Shown piece by piece: positions 10,451-21,793 of a DNA stretch of 64,000 nucleotides. The notes below the pieces were generated by a model. That model saw only the letters and a list, made by a program, of their open reading frames with translations, ran no database searches and was not told the DNA's origin. Position 1 is the first letter of the stretch, and the number at the start of each line of letters is the position of its first letter. This DNA comes from Paroedura picta (taxonomy: Eukaryota > Chordata > Lepidosauria > Squamata > Gekkonidae): positions 17,037,345-17,101,344 of the forward strand of contig NC_135381.1 in NCBI RefSeq assembly GCF_049243985.1, read 5' to 3'. Made by a program: the position numbers and the translations under genes.

Positions 10451-10764
10451 CATCTTACAGAGTAGCTACTTGGAAGATTTTGGTCCAAGCCTTGAATTCA
10501 GGAGCCCCATCAAAACTGAAGAGTGTATGACGTTCTATTCCCAAACTGAGGAAGACCATGGAAGAAGCCTTGGTGCTGCTATTGTGGAATCTAGATGGAG
10601 ACCCAGCAGTACCAGTACCAGTCTCTGGATGGAGAACTCCAGCTACAGTTCTTGCATTTTATACCCAACACAGCAGTGGTCTGAAAGGCTGTCAGCTTCT
10701 AGAATAGCGCTGGAGGCCACTTCCAAGGCAGACCAGTATACTATTTGGAGCTTGGATGCATCTT
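10451..10764 (+). CDS. ANHX: ANHX exon: long Ser-rich C-terminal exon with SUMO motif
   Basis: Acceptor ACCTTTGCAG. The first base completes Ser. It encodes a Ser/Thr-rich 104-codon segment with S-P-I-K-T-E-E, a canonical psi-K-x-E SUMOylation motif. It ends at a strong GTGAGT donor, leaving one base. Without splicing, the frame would run only to a stop at 10806-10808. Such Ser-rich regions are typical of transcription-factor C-termini; function inferred only. Confidence 0.68.
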
Positions 10765-10961
10765 GTGAGTCCAATAGATCTTGGATTCAGGGGTGTCTTC
10801 CTATATAGAACGAGGCAGTGAATGGGGTGGGTGACAGCAGAGTGGAAAAGAGCCAGCTGAGAGCACAATCCATTGCAAATCCATTCTACCCAGGCCTCTT
10901 GAAAGAAACTGAGATATGCAAGTACATGACTGTGGGTAGAATGCTGGCATGTGGATTATGA

Positions 10962-11087
10962 TAGGGGTAGTCAACCTGTGGCCCTCCAGATGTTCATGGA
11001 CTACAATTCCCATGAGCATTCTCTGGCAGGGGCTCATGGGAATTGTAGTCCATGAACATCTGGAGGACCACAGGTTGACTACCCCTG
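10962..11087 (+). mobile_element. Palindromic hAT-type MITE
   Basis: 126 bp, same family as 5396. Flanks GATTATGA (10954-10961) and GGTTATGA (11088-11095) differ by one base, a decayed 8-bp target duplication. Confidence 0.85.
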
Positions 11088-11424
11088 GGTTATGAGACTC
11101 ATCTTCTGTTGACCAAGCTCTTACAAGAGTATGCTCTTACAAGAGATCATGGCCAGGCAGCACATCATCCTCGGACCATCTTGAGGATGTTGTTGACATA
11201 GCCCTCTGCTGCCCGGTGGCAGGTGTTCCAGTATGGAAAAGGATAGTTTTATGCCATGGTGGGCTTTTTCTATTGGTTGTTGTTTTAATGGGGTTTTATT
11301 GGGTTTTTATTGTCCTGGTTCTTTTTTATCTTGTAACCCGCCAGCTTGCCGGGAGTGGCGAGTAATAAATGTAATAGTAATAGTAATAGTAATATTTTAA
11401 CCTGAGCGTTTACTCCCAATGCAG

Positions 11425-11566
11425 GTGTGAGAGCTGCTTGCTGCAGAATGCCTCCAAGTATGTATGTTGAAACCAGGATGGAGACTGTCAGGGATCAGGC
11501 AGTGAATGAAGGCCTTGTGCTTAGTGAGAGACAGCTAGGGTCCTTGGAAGTACCTATGCTGTGCAG
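11425..11566 (+). CDS. ANHX: ANHX exon: C-terminal region (new call from phase)
   Basis: Acceptor TCCCAATGCAG and donor GTGCAG|GTAATG. The frame required by the previous exon is open throughout: V-E-T-R-M-E-T-V-R-D-Q, then G-L-V-L-S-E-R-Q-L-G-S-L-E-V-P. Its length of 142 bases supplies exactly the phase needed by the next exon. Family conservation here was not recognised. Confidence 0.6.
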
Positions 11567-11589
11567 GTAATGAAAAACAGTCTGTGTGC

Positions 11590-11660
11590 ATAGGTTTCTG
11601 GAGCACAACTGGGGGTTGGACTAGATGACCCTGGAAGTCCCTTCCAACTCTATGAAATGT
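11590..11660 (+). mobile_element. CR1 LINE 3' end
   Basis: GGGGGTTGGACTAGATGACC followed by CCTTCCAACTCTATGAA is the conserved CR1 3' terminus; only the tail is kept. Confidence 0.8.
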
Positions 11661-12315
11661 GTATGAATCTTTGCCATGGAAGTTTGCCAGATAACCTTGG
11701 ATCTACCACAGTCTCTGAAGCTGACCTAACTTATGAGGTGGTTCCTGTGGGGATAAAGTAGAGAAGGGGAGGACAATGGGACAAGCCTATTTTTCTTGTG
11801 AATAGGAGAAAAGCAGGAGATATTTTTTGTATAAAGATGCCATTTCAATCCTCAGCTTACCTAGCCTTGTGTAACTTGAATCCTGTTTGAATAACATATA
11901 GACAGTCCCCATTAGAAAGCATCGATAGAGAAATCAATGCACCAGACCTCCCTGCATGATTTTACACCTTTGCTCCAATGGCATGAATTGAGATCATACT
12001 TGATTGTAATGGACTCCAAGAAACCAGTTTCCATAGATACACTCAGAGCCCTGCTGGGTGGAACCAAAGGTTCCCTCATTGGCCAACCAAATCTCTCACC
12101 AGCCAAAGCCTTCTATTCCCTGTCTTCTCCTTTTGGTTACTTTTTAGCAGCTGACATTCAGAGGTATAGTGCCTCTGAACATGGAGGTTCTAGTTAGCAT
12201 TCATGGCTTATTGCCACTGATGGACCTGTCCTCATTGCAGCAGTGTAAAAAGTCAACAACCCCTTGTGGTTTTTACCCAGACTTGGATTATTTTTTGAGC
12301 TGTTTGTTTTTATGC
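11661..12315. other. ANHX intron, nothing recognised
   Basis: A possible 13-16 base micro-exon near 12149 would also fit the phase, but it has a poor donor and was not called. Confidence 0.35.
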
Positions 12316-12415
12316 ACAATAAAATCAGAGTCCAGTAGCACCTTTAAGACCAACAAAGATTTATTCAAGGCGTGAGCTTTCGAGTGCAAGCACTCTTCCT
12401 CAGACTATGACAAGC
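12316..12415 (-). repeat. Retroelement 3' tail with hammerhead-like core
   Basis: Longest simple copy of the tail. On the minus strand it reads CTGAGGA, one A, a perfect 6-bp stem GAGTGC/GCACTC, then GAAA and a short GC-TCAC-GC hairpin, followed by the shared GGTGCTACTGGACTCTGATT end. This resembles minimal hammerhead ribozymes known in Penelope-like elements, but it has an extra A and a non-consensus base at the cleavage side. Activity is unproven. Confidence 0.55.
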
Positions 12416-12573
12416 CCATATGCTGCTGGAGCAAGGGCAAGAAGCATTCATTTTGATGTACTCTTCTCACCCGTTTCACCCACAGGTTAAGCACAGGGGG
12501 TCAAGTGCGCTCTCCCTACCTGTGCCTATTAATTACAGATACCTGTAATTAATAGGCACAGTGTCCCTTATGG

Positions 12574-12709
12574 CAGGGATGGTCAACCTGTGGTCCTCCA
12601 GATGTTCAGGGACTACAATTCCCATGAGCCCCTGCCAGCAAACGCTGGCAGGGGCTCATGCAAATTGTTCTCCATGAGCATCTGGAGGACCACAGGTTGA
12701 CTACCCCTG
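12574..12709 (+). mobile_element. Palindromic hAT-type MITE with perfect 8-bp TSD
   Basis: 136 bp, same family as 5396. Identical flanks CCTTATGG at 12566-12573 and 12710-12717. Confidence 0.9.
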
Positions 12710-12717
12710 CCTTATGG

Positions 12718-13336
12718 TATTGGAGGAAAAAATTAAACAGCCTCTGTCCCTTTCCCAGTCTTCAAAGTAGTCACCCGGGCTACTAATTAGTTTTTTAATA
12801 TGGTGTAAGATTTTAATCATGCGTCATTCAGATTACATTCGGATTGGCCATTACTGTCACTCAGGAAACAAGATTCCAAACTAACAGTCGTCTTCCCCTT
12901 CCCCGCCCTCTTTTAAAAGATCCTAGATAGAGTAGGAGAACAAGGTGTTGCAGCACTAGGAGAATTTGTAACTCCTTTTCCTTGTGCAATTTTCCAAAAG
13001 GGTACTTTCCCGAGAGAGGTATATGATTTGGAACGGGAAAACTATGTACAAGGAAACAAACACCATCTCACTACAGCACTGTGATTCCAGTCATACTGGT
13101 GGGGATTCCCACAGTTCTCTTTAATACTTTCAGATTATACATGAGGACTGATCAGACCAGTTATCCAGTCTTGTTTGGCCTTTAGGCACAGAACTACCTC
13201 TCCTTTAATGCACTGAAGTAGTGCCTAAATAGATTCTTGGACATCAGTGAAGAAGTAGGGATGCTTGCAAAAAACTGAGTCAAGAAGGGAAAGTATTTTC
13301 ATATAGTCTAACTTGCCATCAACTCTTCTTTCTCAG
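12718..13336. other. ANHX intron, nothing recognised
   Basis: No repeat or exon seen apart from the acceptor region at its end. Confidence 0.35.
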
Positions 13337-13406
13337 TTCCACTCCTAGGTGCCCGGTGGTTTCCTTGCCTGATTTGGATGAAAGTCAGAGCTGGACGCAT
13401 GAGCAG
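13337..13406 (+). CDS. ANHX: ANHX exon: C-terminal region
   Basis: Acceptor CTTTCTCAG and donor GAGCAG|GTAATT. Entering with two bases carried from 11566 gives S-S-T-P-R-C-P-V-V-S-L-P-D-L-D-E-S-Q-S-W. It ends in phase 0 after H-E-Q. The other frames hit stops or lose phase. An alternative acceptor 14 bases further in (CTCCTAG) would shorten it but change the phase. Confidence 0.58.
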
Positions 13407-16400
13407 GTAATTACCAGCTGCACAGTTATCTGTAGCATGGTTCCTTCCAAAAGAGCAGTGTATGAAGAAGAGGGAAGGGCATTCTCCATCTTGGACTAGC
13501 CTAGAATGATGCACATCTGAATGTGAGGATCTAAGATGAATGCAAGAAAATGATCATGGAGTTAGGCTTGCAATTATTCCCTCTCTCTGAGAATTTGTAG
13601 TTCTCCATCAGTGAAGGAAGAAGCCTTTACATTGGGTTATGCTCCTTCCTTGCTCTTCAGGCACACCTTATGCAAATCTCTCACTTCCACACCATCTTGG
13701 AGGCACATCCCCAATCTATGCCCTTTGACTGAACAAGCTCCTGATAAAAATATGCAGAAGCACTACAAGGAGAAGGAGCATTGTAGATTTGCAACAGATA
13801 AATCTGATCACCTTTGTCAAACTACAACTCCCAGGATTCTTTGGGGGAAATCATACTACAATTTTGTTGGGTGATCTATCCCTAAGTTAGTTTATTTGAA
13901 CAAAAGACGTGCCTTTTTACCATTCTCAAGAGCAATCTGATAGTAAAGGGGCGAGTGGGAAGGAATGACCATTCATCCTGTTTCACTGTAGGTCAGTTTG
14001 CTGACAATCCTTTTATCCATGCAATAAATAGACAGGGCCTCACAGTGACAGTGTTTTGCACTTGCTGGGGAACGAAAGCCACACTTCCCCATTAAGGATA
14101 GTGTGTGCTGGGGAAGAGTTTGCTTCATTATTTTTTCCTCTGCAACAGGAGATGCACCTGAGGCAAAACAAATGTCTGTATTTCCTGCAGCAGCTGAGCA
14201 GAGCAGCTGCTTCCCATGCAAGGAGGCACCCAGGAAGGGTCTGCAGCTGATGCTTACTCAGGGGAGGCTCAGACTATCCTCATGGAAGCTTTGTCTTTCA
14301 TCTCCACCTGAACTCCATTGCAGGGAATGAAACAGATACACAAAAACATCCTGAGGCAGGAGTGTGAGCTCCAGCTCTTTAAAAAACACACACTTTCCTA
14401 TTTCTCCCCTGCTGAAAGATAGCTCAAACGAGCTCTGCGGTTGAAGTACCCAAGGAGAACAAGAGAGAGGAAAATTGCCTTCCCTTGTTTTCATTTTCTG
14501 ACACTGATTTTTATGGTGGGTGTTGTTCCTAGCCAACCCCTTGTGTCAACATGGGCAGCTCCAACAGTGAACTAACACTGCATCTTGAAGACGGACGATA
14601 GAGCCTGCAGCAGCAGCTGGTTCATGTCTGCATCATAAGAGGGCAGCTCAGATTTGTCTATAAAGCATTTATGATGTTTCCCCCTCTCCTGTCTCACCGC
14701 TCGCTGGTGCAAATACTCTGCAGTTCCTTGGAAAGAAATGGGGTGTCCATCAGATGCCATAGCTCGCCAGGGCGGTACTCCCACTGCCTCTTTCCGATTT
14801 CCACCTGGAGGAAATTCTCAGTAGTAAACATGGTACTTATAACCGATGTGAGCCAAGCCAAACACAAACTCTTAAGGCCAATTCGCACATTATAAAGGCC
14901 TATGTGGATATGTTATGGGAATTCCTTGCAGGGTGCATGAGGGCCGAGGCATTTGGGAAGGGGCTTCAGCCTTCCACACGCTGAGAGGAGGGAAACATAC
15001 ATGTATATTCATAGATGCATGACAGTACCCCAGTTGGACTAATAATGCTTTCCTGGGCCATGTCCGATGGCAAAAGGACCTTCTCCTCAAGCCCTTTGAG
15101 CTCAATCTGAATCAGGCCTGCATGCACCTGGCATCTGAGTTCCCAGCAAGTCCTCATGAACGTCATAACATGTGAATACACTTTTGAGAGACTCAACAGT
15201 GAGCAAAGGTGGCATATCACTGCAGTCTGGGGCGCTGTTTTGGTTGGGGTTTTAGATCCAGCTGGGAGGAAAGAAGCATTCTGAACACACAATGCATTCT
15301 AGGCTTCATTTGCAACCAAAAGGATTTTTGGTCCACCTCACTTACTATCCAGCTGCTTTAGGACATTGACTTATGACAAAGCCACTTCAGTTATCCAGCA
15401 GCTTCACAATAGCACTGCCAAGGTTCCTGCAATGGATAGCATAGAACATTTCCCCCCCTCTGAATTAGCAAGAAAGAGGACGGGCAGTACCTAAGCCCCT
15501 CTTAGCCAGTTTTCCCTCTAAACCAGGGTCCCCAATCTGCGCCCCCTCCCAACCTCTTTCTGTGCAGCCCTCCAACCTGCTTGACTGCTGCTATCACCCT
15601 CAGAGCATTTTCCCTCTGACCTATTCTGTTCTTCCTGCCTCAAGAGGCACCATCTACTGCTGTTCATCCTGTCCCTTTCTTGCAAAAAAGACAATAGCAA
15701 CATTGTTTGTTTTGGTCTCCCTGGTTCCTTCTGCCAGCCCCCTCTTCTTCTTATCCTCCATAAGAGCATTTTAACCATTCTGGGTGCTTTGCTAGACAGC
15801 AAAGCTCAGGCACCCATCCCACTCAGCTTTTTAACTCCCCCTCTCCATGAATTACCATGTTGAAGCTATGTATGTATATAAGGAAGGTAAGATCGCTGTG
15901 TGGGTGGGTTCAGGCGATGTCAGGTCTGCTTTTGCAAAAAAAAAAAAAAACCCAGGAAAAGGACAGTAAAAGGCCTGGTAGTTTTGCAAAAAAAAGGATA
16001 CAAAGTATTTTGCATACTGAACATTTCTAGAGGCTCCACCTATCAAAGCAAGTGGCTTCCAAAGTTACTGGTGAGGTTGCTGCTGCAAGCAAAAGTATTC
16101 TTCCTTCAACAACAAGATCTGGTTGCTCTGCTTCTGCCTTTCCTCCCTTCCTCACTCCAGCTAGAAATCTTCTTATGCATCTGTGATTGTAGGAGCCGGT
16201 GAGTGGCCCCTTGAGTACTCTCTTAGCAGGGAAGCTTATGGCCTTCCCCTTCTCTCATCTTCCTCCAGCCAAGTTCCCCTCCCTTTGGCTGCCATTTTAC
16301 TTCTCATGACTGAGACTTGGCTGGCAAGCAGTGATGTACATGTGTACCCTGCATATAATTTGAAGCCAACTTAATGGCATATTTTCTGTTCCAGGTGGAA

Positions 16401-16483
16401 GGCTGCCCTCATTCACTCTGTCTACTTGCCCTTTTTTGGAGGGCCCCCAATTTTTAATATATTAAAATTTAAATGTATTAGCA
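13407..16483. other. ANHX: Probable last ANHX intron
   Basis: Contains CT-rich tracts and a poly-A run near 15936. An open frame at 14149-14330 sits behind a fair acceptor but is in the wrong phase. No repeats clearly recognised. Confidence 0.35.
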
Positions 16484-16619
16484 CAGAGGTAGTCAAACTG
16501 CGGCCCTCCAGATGTCCATGGACTACAATTCCCAGGAGCCCCTGCCAGCGAATGCTGGAAGGGGCTCATGGGAATTGTAGTCCATGGACATCTGGAGGGC
16601 CGCAGTTTGACTACCCCTG
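16484..16619 (+). mobile_element. Palindromic hAT-type MITE
   Basis: 136 bp, family of 5396, of the GTCAAACTGCGGCCCTCC subtype. Partial flanking repeat TTAGCA. Confidence 0.88.
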
Positions 16620-16911
16620 TTAGCAGGTGTATATTTAAACTTTAAGGGACTGTATTTATTAAGAAATAAACCTCATAGTATTCAATGTACGTAGGATTGC
16701 AACTGCCATCTGGTAGGCCAGATTCACAACACATTAAAAAAAATGTTCCTAGCCTATGTATATAGCCCAGGGCCTCTGAGAACTGTAGTGGGGGAAAATA
16801 TTTTTATTTATTAAAGGATAACATTGAAACTCTGCAACTGCTGCTCTGTTAAAACCCAGTAAGATGTCTGCAAAAGGAAGTTCTGTTTTAAAGAAATGAA
16901 AAATTCCTGTG

Positions 16912-17020
16912 GAGCGGTATAAATAAAAGGCTAAGGGCTAAAGGGGAGGAGAAAGGGCGGGCTCTGTCCGTGATAAAAACTCGGAGGGCCCAATCAGGAG
17001 CCGCGAAGTGCCTGAAAATT
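16912..17020 (+). mobile_element. Helitron-related fragment
   Basis: Shares with the element at 57360: TATAAAT...GGCTAAGGG, then GTCCGTGAT, then CTCGGAGGG-CCAATC and GCGAAG-GCCTG. The order of blocks is the same but the 3' end is missing here, so it is a diverged or truncated relative. Confidence 0.6.
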
Positions 17021-17775
17021 GTGAAATCAAAGTGTAGGTCAAGCTTACAGGTGAACATTTACATGGTATTTTAAGAGTATCTATCACAAACCTTGACTTG
17101 GACATCAATGCCTTGGCTAACACAAATCAGCCACAAAAATCACTGACTAGGTAAGCATGTGTAGCTAAATAAAAGGATTCCACAGTAAAAATATTGTTCC
17201 AAAATGGATTGCTTTAACATTTCTTCATTTGCTTTTGAATGTTTACTTTTGATCTAAATAAGTAGGTTAATAATTTTGCTACATTTTGGTTTAAGATTAT
17301 TAGGCACTTATTATTATTATATTAGGCACTTATTATTATGCCCTTATTAGGCACTGGTCATGCTAATGTGGCCCCCGTGTGCCAAAAGGTTGGGTACCCC
17401 TCTAAACTGTGGAAAATGTGAGCAGCCGCTCATTAACACAGGAAGCTTTGCTCACCAGCAATCTGGAGCTTTACAGGGACTTGCATTGCCCATTACCCCT
17501 GTTAAACATTATAGCAGTTATATCCTGTTCAGGATGTGAACTGCTCTGCCCAATGTGGGGGTTCTCAGTAGGACCATTGATGTTAATTGTTTTGCCATTT
17601 TTCTGGTGGTGTTTTCTCACTGGCTGATCCTGCTGCATGTACCCATCTCTCCCTCCCATTATGCTGAATTTAAAGCAATAGCTACAAGATAGCAGAATTT
17701 CACCTCCAAAGGGGAGGGGATTTACCCAAGAATAAAATGCAGCCATTGAACTAACATGTTCTGTTTTAATTCCAG

Positions 17776-17853
17776 ATGTGGAGGGAACCATCAGACATCA
17801 GCACACTCCAGGCAGCTTGGTTGCTCTGTGAACTCTCTTGTAGCAACCGTTGA
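17776..17853 (+). CDS. ANHX: Probable ANHX last exon
   Basis: Acceptor TTTTAATTCCAG followed in phase 0 by M-W-R-E-P-S-D-I-S-T-L-Q-A-A-W-L-L-C-E-L-S-C-S-N-R and a stop. The phase matches the exon ending at 13406, and joining all nine exons from 3399 gives 1431 bases, exactly divisible by three. An AATAAA signal follows at 18693. The other two frames are also open for some distance and no homology was recognised, so transcript evidence should decide. Confidence 0.45.
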   Translation: MWREPSDISTLQAAWLLCELSCSNR

Positions 17854-18715
17854 GTCCTACCAACTTTACGCTGGGATCCCTTGTGGCTAAAGGCTGAAGA
17901 AAATAGTACAAGGGACTCGTGGTTACTACGGAGAGATGTTGGGTTGCTGCTGCTGGCAGCACATTTAGTGGCTTGGCTCTAAAGGCGGCTCCAAATTAAC
18001 TGGGAAGCAGTTCTTGGTTACCAAGATTGTTTTAATTAAATGGTTATCTATTTCTGAAATAACTGGGGATTGGCTGCCTACTCCCTCCTGTGTCCCAACA
18101 ACAGTATTTTGGAACCATGCAAGTTCCTAGTATCTTAGTGTTCACCAGAGGGACACCGAGAGCGGCATGCTAATATTGTTCATACTAAGACATTGAATAT
18201 TACTTCTGGTTTTGTTGCAAAACTTACTAATAGGAATCGTGTGTTCTGTACTTATTCAAGACTCATAAGAGGAGAGACCACCAGGGCTACTCCCAACTGC
18301 CCTTCCACAGACTAGCTGCCCCAGGTTTGCTTCCTTTTCCAATGTGTGACATTTTGCTAAATGCCACTTCCCATGTGGTAGGACTTAATTAAACATGACA
18401 CCAGCTAAGGGGGAGGGGAAACCATAGGAATTTGCACTCTCTCCAAGTATTCTTTTAAGCCGGGCTTCTATCCGTGCACCGTGCGGAGTTTAAACAAGGC
18501 ACTGTTCATAGGCAAACCCCCTAAGGGATGATGCTTTTGCCTCAGCCAGTGTCACATTGAACAGGGAATCATGTGTGAGGCAGCCTGAAACAAAAGGACT
18601 TTAAATAAGAGTCCAGCACAAAAGTTCTGTTTCATGGTTTCAAAGCAAAACTCTTGAACCTTCAGTTTCCTTTCTGTCATTGAAAAGTTTCAAATAAAAG
18701 TGGTTTCTGTCATCC
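17854..18715 (+). other. ANHX: Candidate ANHX 3' UTR with AATAAA
   Basis: No repeat over most of this stretch. A canonical AATAAA at 18693-18698 is followed by a T/GT-rich segment (TGGTTTCTGTC), as for cleavage and polyadenylation. Confidence 0.4.
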
Positions 18716-18854
18716 CTCTCTCTTCAGTTTTTCTGTGGAGCAAAAAAACCCCCAAAACTGCACTGGATTGCTCAGTTGTCAGAATGGTAAAGTACCTGTG
18801 GGAGCATTTCTTTATACAATAGCATGTAAGAAAGAAAGAAAGGAAGCCTTGGCA

Positions 18855-18985
18855 AGGGGCTGTGGCTTAGTGGAAGAACCTCTGCTTTGCAGGTTCAATT
18901 CCTGGCATTTCCAGCTATGGACCAAGTAGCAAGTGAGCCACTGGACCAAGGGTCGGATTCAGTATTGGCCAGTTTCTTTATGGGG
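18855..18985 (+). mobile_element. tRNA-Ala-derived SINE
   Basis: GGGGCTGTGGCTTAGTGG (A-box), CTTTGCAGG (anticodon-loop remnant), GGTTCAATTCC (B-box) and GGCATTTCCA (acceptor arm) line up with tRNA-Ala lacking the variable region. A non-tRNA body with GGACCAAGGGTC...CAGTATTGGCCAG follows. Confidence 0.7.
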
Positions 18986-19617
18986 TCATGTGTGTGTGTG
19001 ATAACACATTATTCATGAATGAGACAAAAGACAGGTGTTGTCATTTTCAGATAATGAAGGAAGAGACATTGAGCAAATAACTTTCTGGCATGGAAAAAAA
19101 TCAATGAATTAGCATTCCACATCCTTTGCCCATACATTGCCATCTTAATTAGTATCATGTCCCTTGTATATCCATATGACATATCACAAGCACAGAAACA
19201 AAGTCTGATCCCTCAAGGGAGGTGATGTTTAAAGGCAAGCTGCTGTCCTGTCTTATTACAATTGCCTAATAAGCCTCCTTTGCCTTTAGCAACAACCTTA
19301 CTGGCTAGAATTTAGGATGAACCATAGCAACAGGGGAGTAAGATTCTTTCTAGACCTAAAGTCTCAACATACAAGAACTAAGAGGTGCTTCATCTATAAA
19401 TTGCACAGGAATAAAAGCTATTCCCATAAGAAGACTGCAATCTTTAAAAGACATGGAAACAAAGTAGGCATACAAAACAGAATTTCAAAGTAATGTAACT
19501 TGGACTTTTGCTGGGAAAGCTCCCTCATAGGTAATGCCCCAGAAACAAGATCTTTCAGATTCTGGTATTTCAAAGGAAAGGCAGGAAAAGATTCACTACT
19601 GGTTAAGGTGGTGACAT
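18986..19617. other. Intergenic, nothing recognised
   Basis: Contains CATAGCAACAGGGG near 19323 (a half X-box-like motif). No gene. Confidence 0.35.
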
Positions 19618-20351
19618 TTCTGTTCCACTAGAGATGCACTGGAGAGTGCAAAAGTTGGCTTGAAACTCAACATCAAGAAAACAAAGATCATGGCATCCAG
19701 CCCTCTCAATTCATGGCAAATAGATGGGGAAGAAATGGAGATAGTGACAGATTTTATTTTCCTGGGCTCCAAGATCACTGCAGATGGGGACTGCAGCAAA
19801 GAAATTAAAAGACGCTTGCTCCTGGGGAGGAAAGCTATGACAAATCTAGACAGTATCCTAAAAAGCAGAGACATCACCCTGCCAACAAAAGTGCGTTTAG
19901 TCAAGGCTATGATATTCCCAGTTGCAATGTATGGCTGCGAAAGTTGGACCATAAGGAAGGCCGAGTGTCAAAGAATTGAGGCTTTTGAACTCTGGTGCTG
20001 GAGAAGACTCTTGCGAGTCCCTTGGACTGCAAGGCGAACAAACCGGTCACTCCTAGAGGAGATCAACCCTGACTGCTCTTTAGAAGGCCAGATCCTGAAG
20101 ATGAAACTCAAATACTTTGGCCACCTCATGAGAAGGAAGGACTCCCTGGAGAAGAGCCTAATGCTGGGAGCGATCGAGGGCAAAAGAAGAAGGGGACGAC
20201 AGAGAATGAGGTGGCTGGATGGAGTCACTGAAGCAGTCGGTGCAAACTTAAATGGACTCCGGGGAATGGTAGAGGACAGGAAGGCCTGGAGGATCATTGT
20301 CCATGGGGTCGCGATGGGTCGGACACGACTTCGCACATAACAACAACAAAA
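19618..20351 (+). mobile_element. BovB (RTE) LINE, 5'-truncated, long open RT C-terminus
   Basis: An open frame of over 220 codons (to the stop at 20338-20340) carries BovB reverse-transcriptase C-terminal motifs: L-K-L-N-I-K-K-T-K-I-M-A-S, F-L-G-S-K-I-T-A-D-G-D-C, Y-G-C-E-S-W-T, R-R-L-L-R-V-P-W-T and Y-F-G-H-L-M-R-R. It ends with GTCGGACACGACT...ACAACAACAA, the RTE 3' end. The frame has no stop in this stretch, so the insertion is fairly young. The 5' part, including the endonuclease and catalytic YxDD region, is missing, so it cannot move by itself. Confidence 0.95.
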
Positions 20352-21684
20352 GATGTTCAGTATAGGCTGATAACCGAGTGGTATGGAACACCCACAAAAG
20401 CACAAGCACAATTCTATGCGGAGTTCCTGCAGTTCATTTATTTTATCCACCTTTCTCACTGAGATTCATGGCAGATTACAGGATTCTATAATACAGACAA
20501 TAAACAATGCAATAAAACTGGATTACACATCTAGAGAGCGATGAAATGAAAACATGCAATAAACTGAGTTTTACAATGCCTAAAATTTTCACACAATTAA
20601 ACTCTATTTTATTTTATTAAAAGTCCCTCTTAAACAGTTCTGTCTTATTCGGTCTGGGAAATGATGGGAGCCTTCCTGATGGAGTGATCAAAAAGCTTGA
20701 ACTGGAAAGATTTCAATAATACTCAGATATTGAGACCATTTCCTCGCATGTTGGACATGCTGACTTATACTACACGTGGTGGTAGTATCCATATCTTGAT
20801 GAGTTTTGTATAAAGGTAATCAATATTCTACCACTGATTACTACTAGCATAAAGTTTGAGATTCAAAAGAAGTGCATTCCATCTAATATCAACAAAAATG
20901 TTTCATCAGATACAAAGCAGCTTTGATTAAAGCAAGGAAGCAACCTGTTAAGATGGACAGGAGGCTGTTTGGCCTGAAAGGTAAAACAGCTGCTCAGTTG
21001 TTCTGAGACCTGAGCTTATGGGACTGCTGCTCCAGCATCCGGTCTTCATTCAAGGCTGCCTGATGGCGAGTGGAGACGGGAGGGGAAGTGTGTCAGAAAG
21101 GGAGCAGATGATGTTCTGTGTATTGTGGCAAAGTGGCTTAACTCTGGGTGATGACAGAGTTATGAGGCCTGTCTCTGGTGATGAGCAGATAATTGCAAGC
21201 TTTAAAGAGAATTCACTGCATAATAAATCTTTGTTGCTTTATAAAAACCTCCTGCTTCAATGATCTCTACTATTCAAACCCAATACAAAACCTACCTCAC
21301 TGCACTGACAAAAAAATCTAAGAAAATCTTGTAAAAGAGGGAATGATTTATATCACAGTACCACATGGGTACCCCAAATGCCCCTCAGTTTCAAGAAAGG
21401 GCTTGATACACTTGTATTAATAAAAACATTTACTTCATTTCTGTGTACCAGGCACAAAGAACAGGGAAGGGAAGTCTTTGGCAACCCCATCTCTGTATGC
21501 AGCTTGATTCCAGAAACAGGCATTTCTTAATGTGTATGTGTGTCTGCACATCTTAAATTGCAGAGATCATGAGCCAGCCCTTTGTTCTGTACCTGGAACA
21601 GCCCCACAAACATCACCAAGGACATCTTTTAAGAAACACGTTTCCCCCTACTCTTGAAATTCTGTAAAACTTATCTATTTCCTC
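20352..21684. other. Intergenic, little recognised
   Basis: The segment 20440-20530 (CACCTTTCTCACTGAGATTCATGGCAG...) looks like an old reversed retroposon tail. The rest is unassigned. Confidence 0.35.
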
Positions 21685-21793
21685 AATTTCTACAATTCCC
21701 ACGAACTGCTACCAGCATGGCCAACTGGCAGGGGTTCATGGGAATTGTAGTCCATGGATGTCTGGAGAGCCACAGTCTGGCTACCCCTGCATG
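21685..21793 (+). mobile_element. Palindromic hAT-type MITE, left arm degraded
   Basis: The right arm (CATGGGAATTGTAGTCCATGGATGTCTGG...GGCTACCCCTG) is intact; the left arm is reduced to TACAATTCCCACGAAC. Confidence 0.75.

Noticed and set aside
12149-12164. 13-16 base micro-exon between ANHX 10764 and 13337
   Set aside because: Phase would fit, but the donor GTATAG is weak and the 142-base exon at 11425 fits far better.
14149-14330. Open frame behind an acceptor, considered as an ANHX exon
   Set aside because: Needs one carried base, but the preceding exon ends in phase 0; no donor of quality; no homology recognised.
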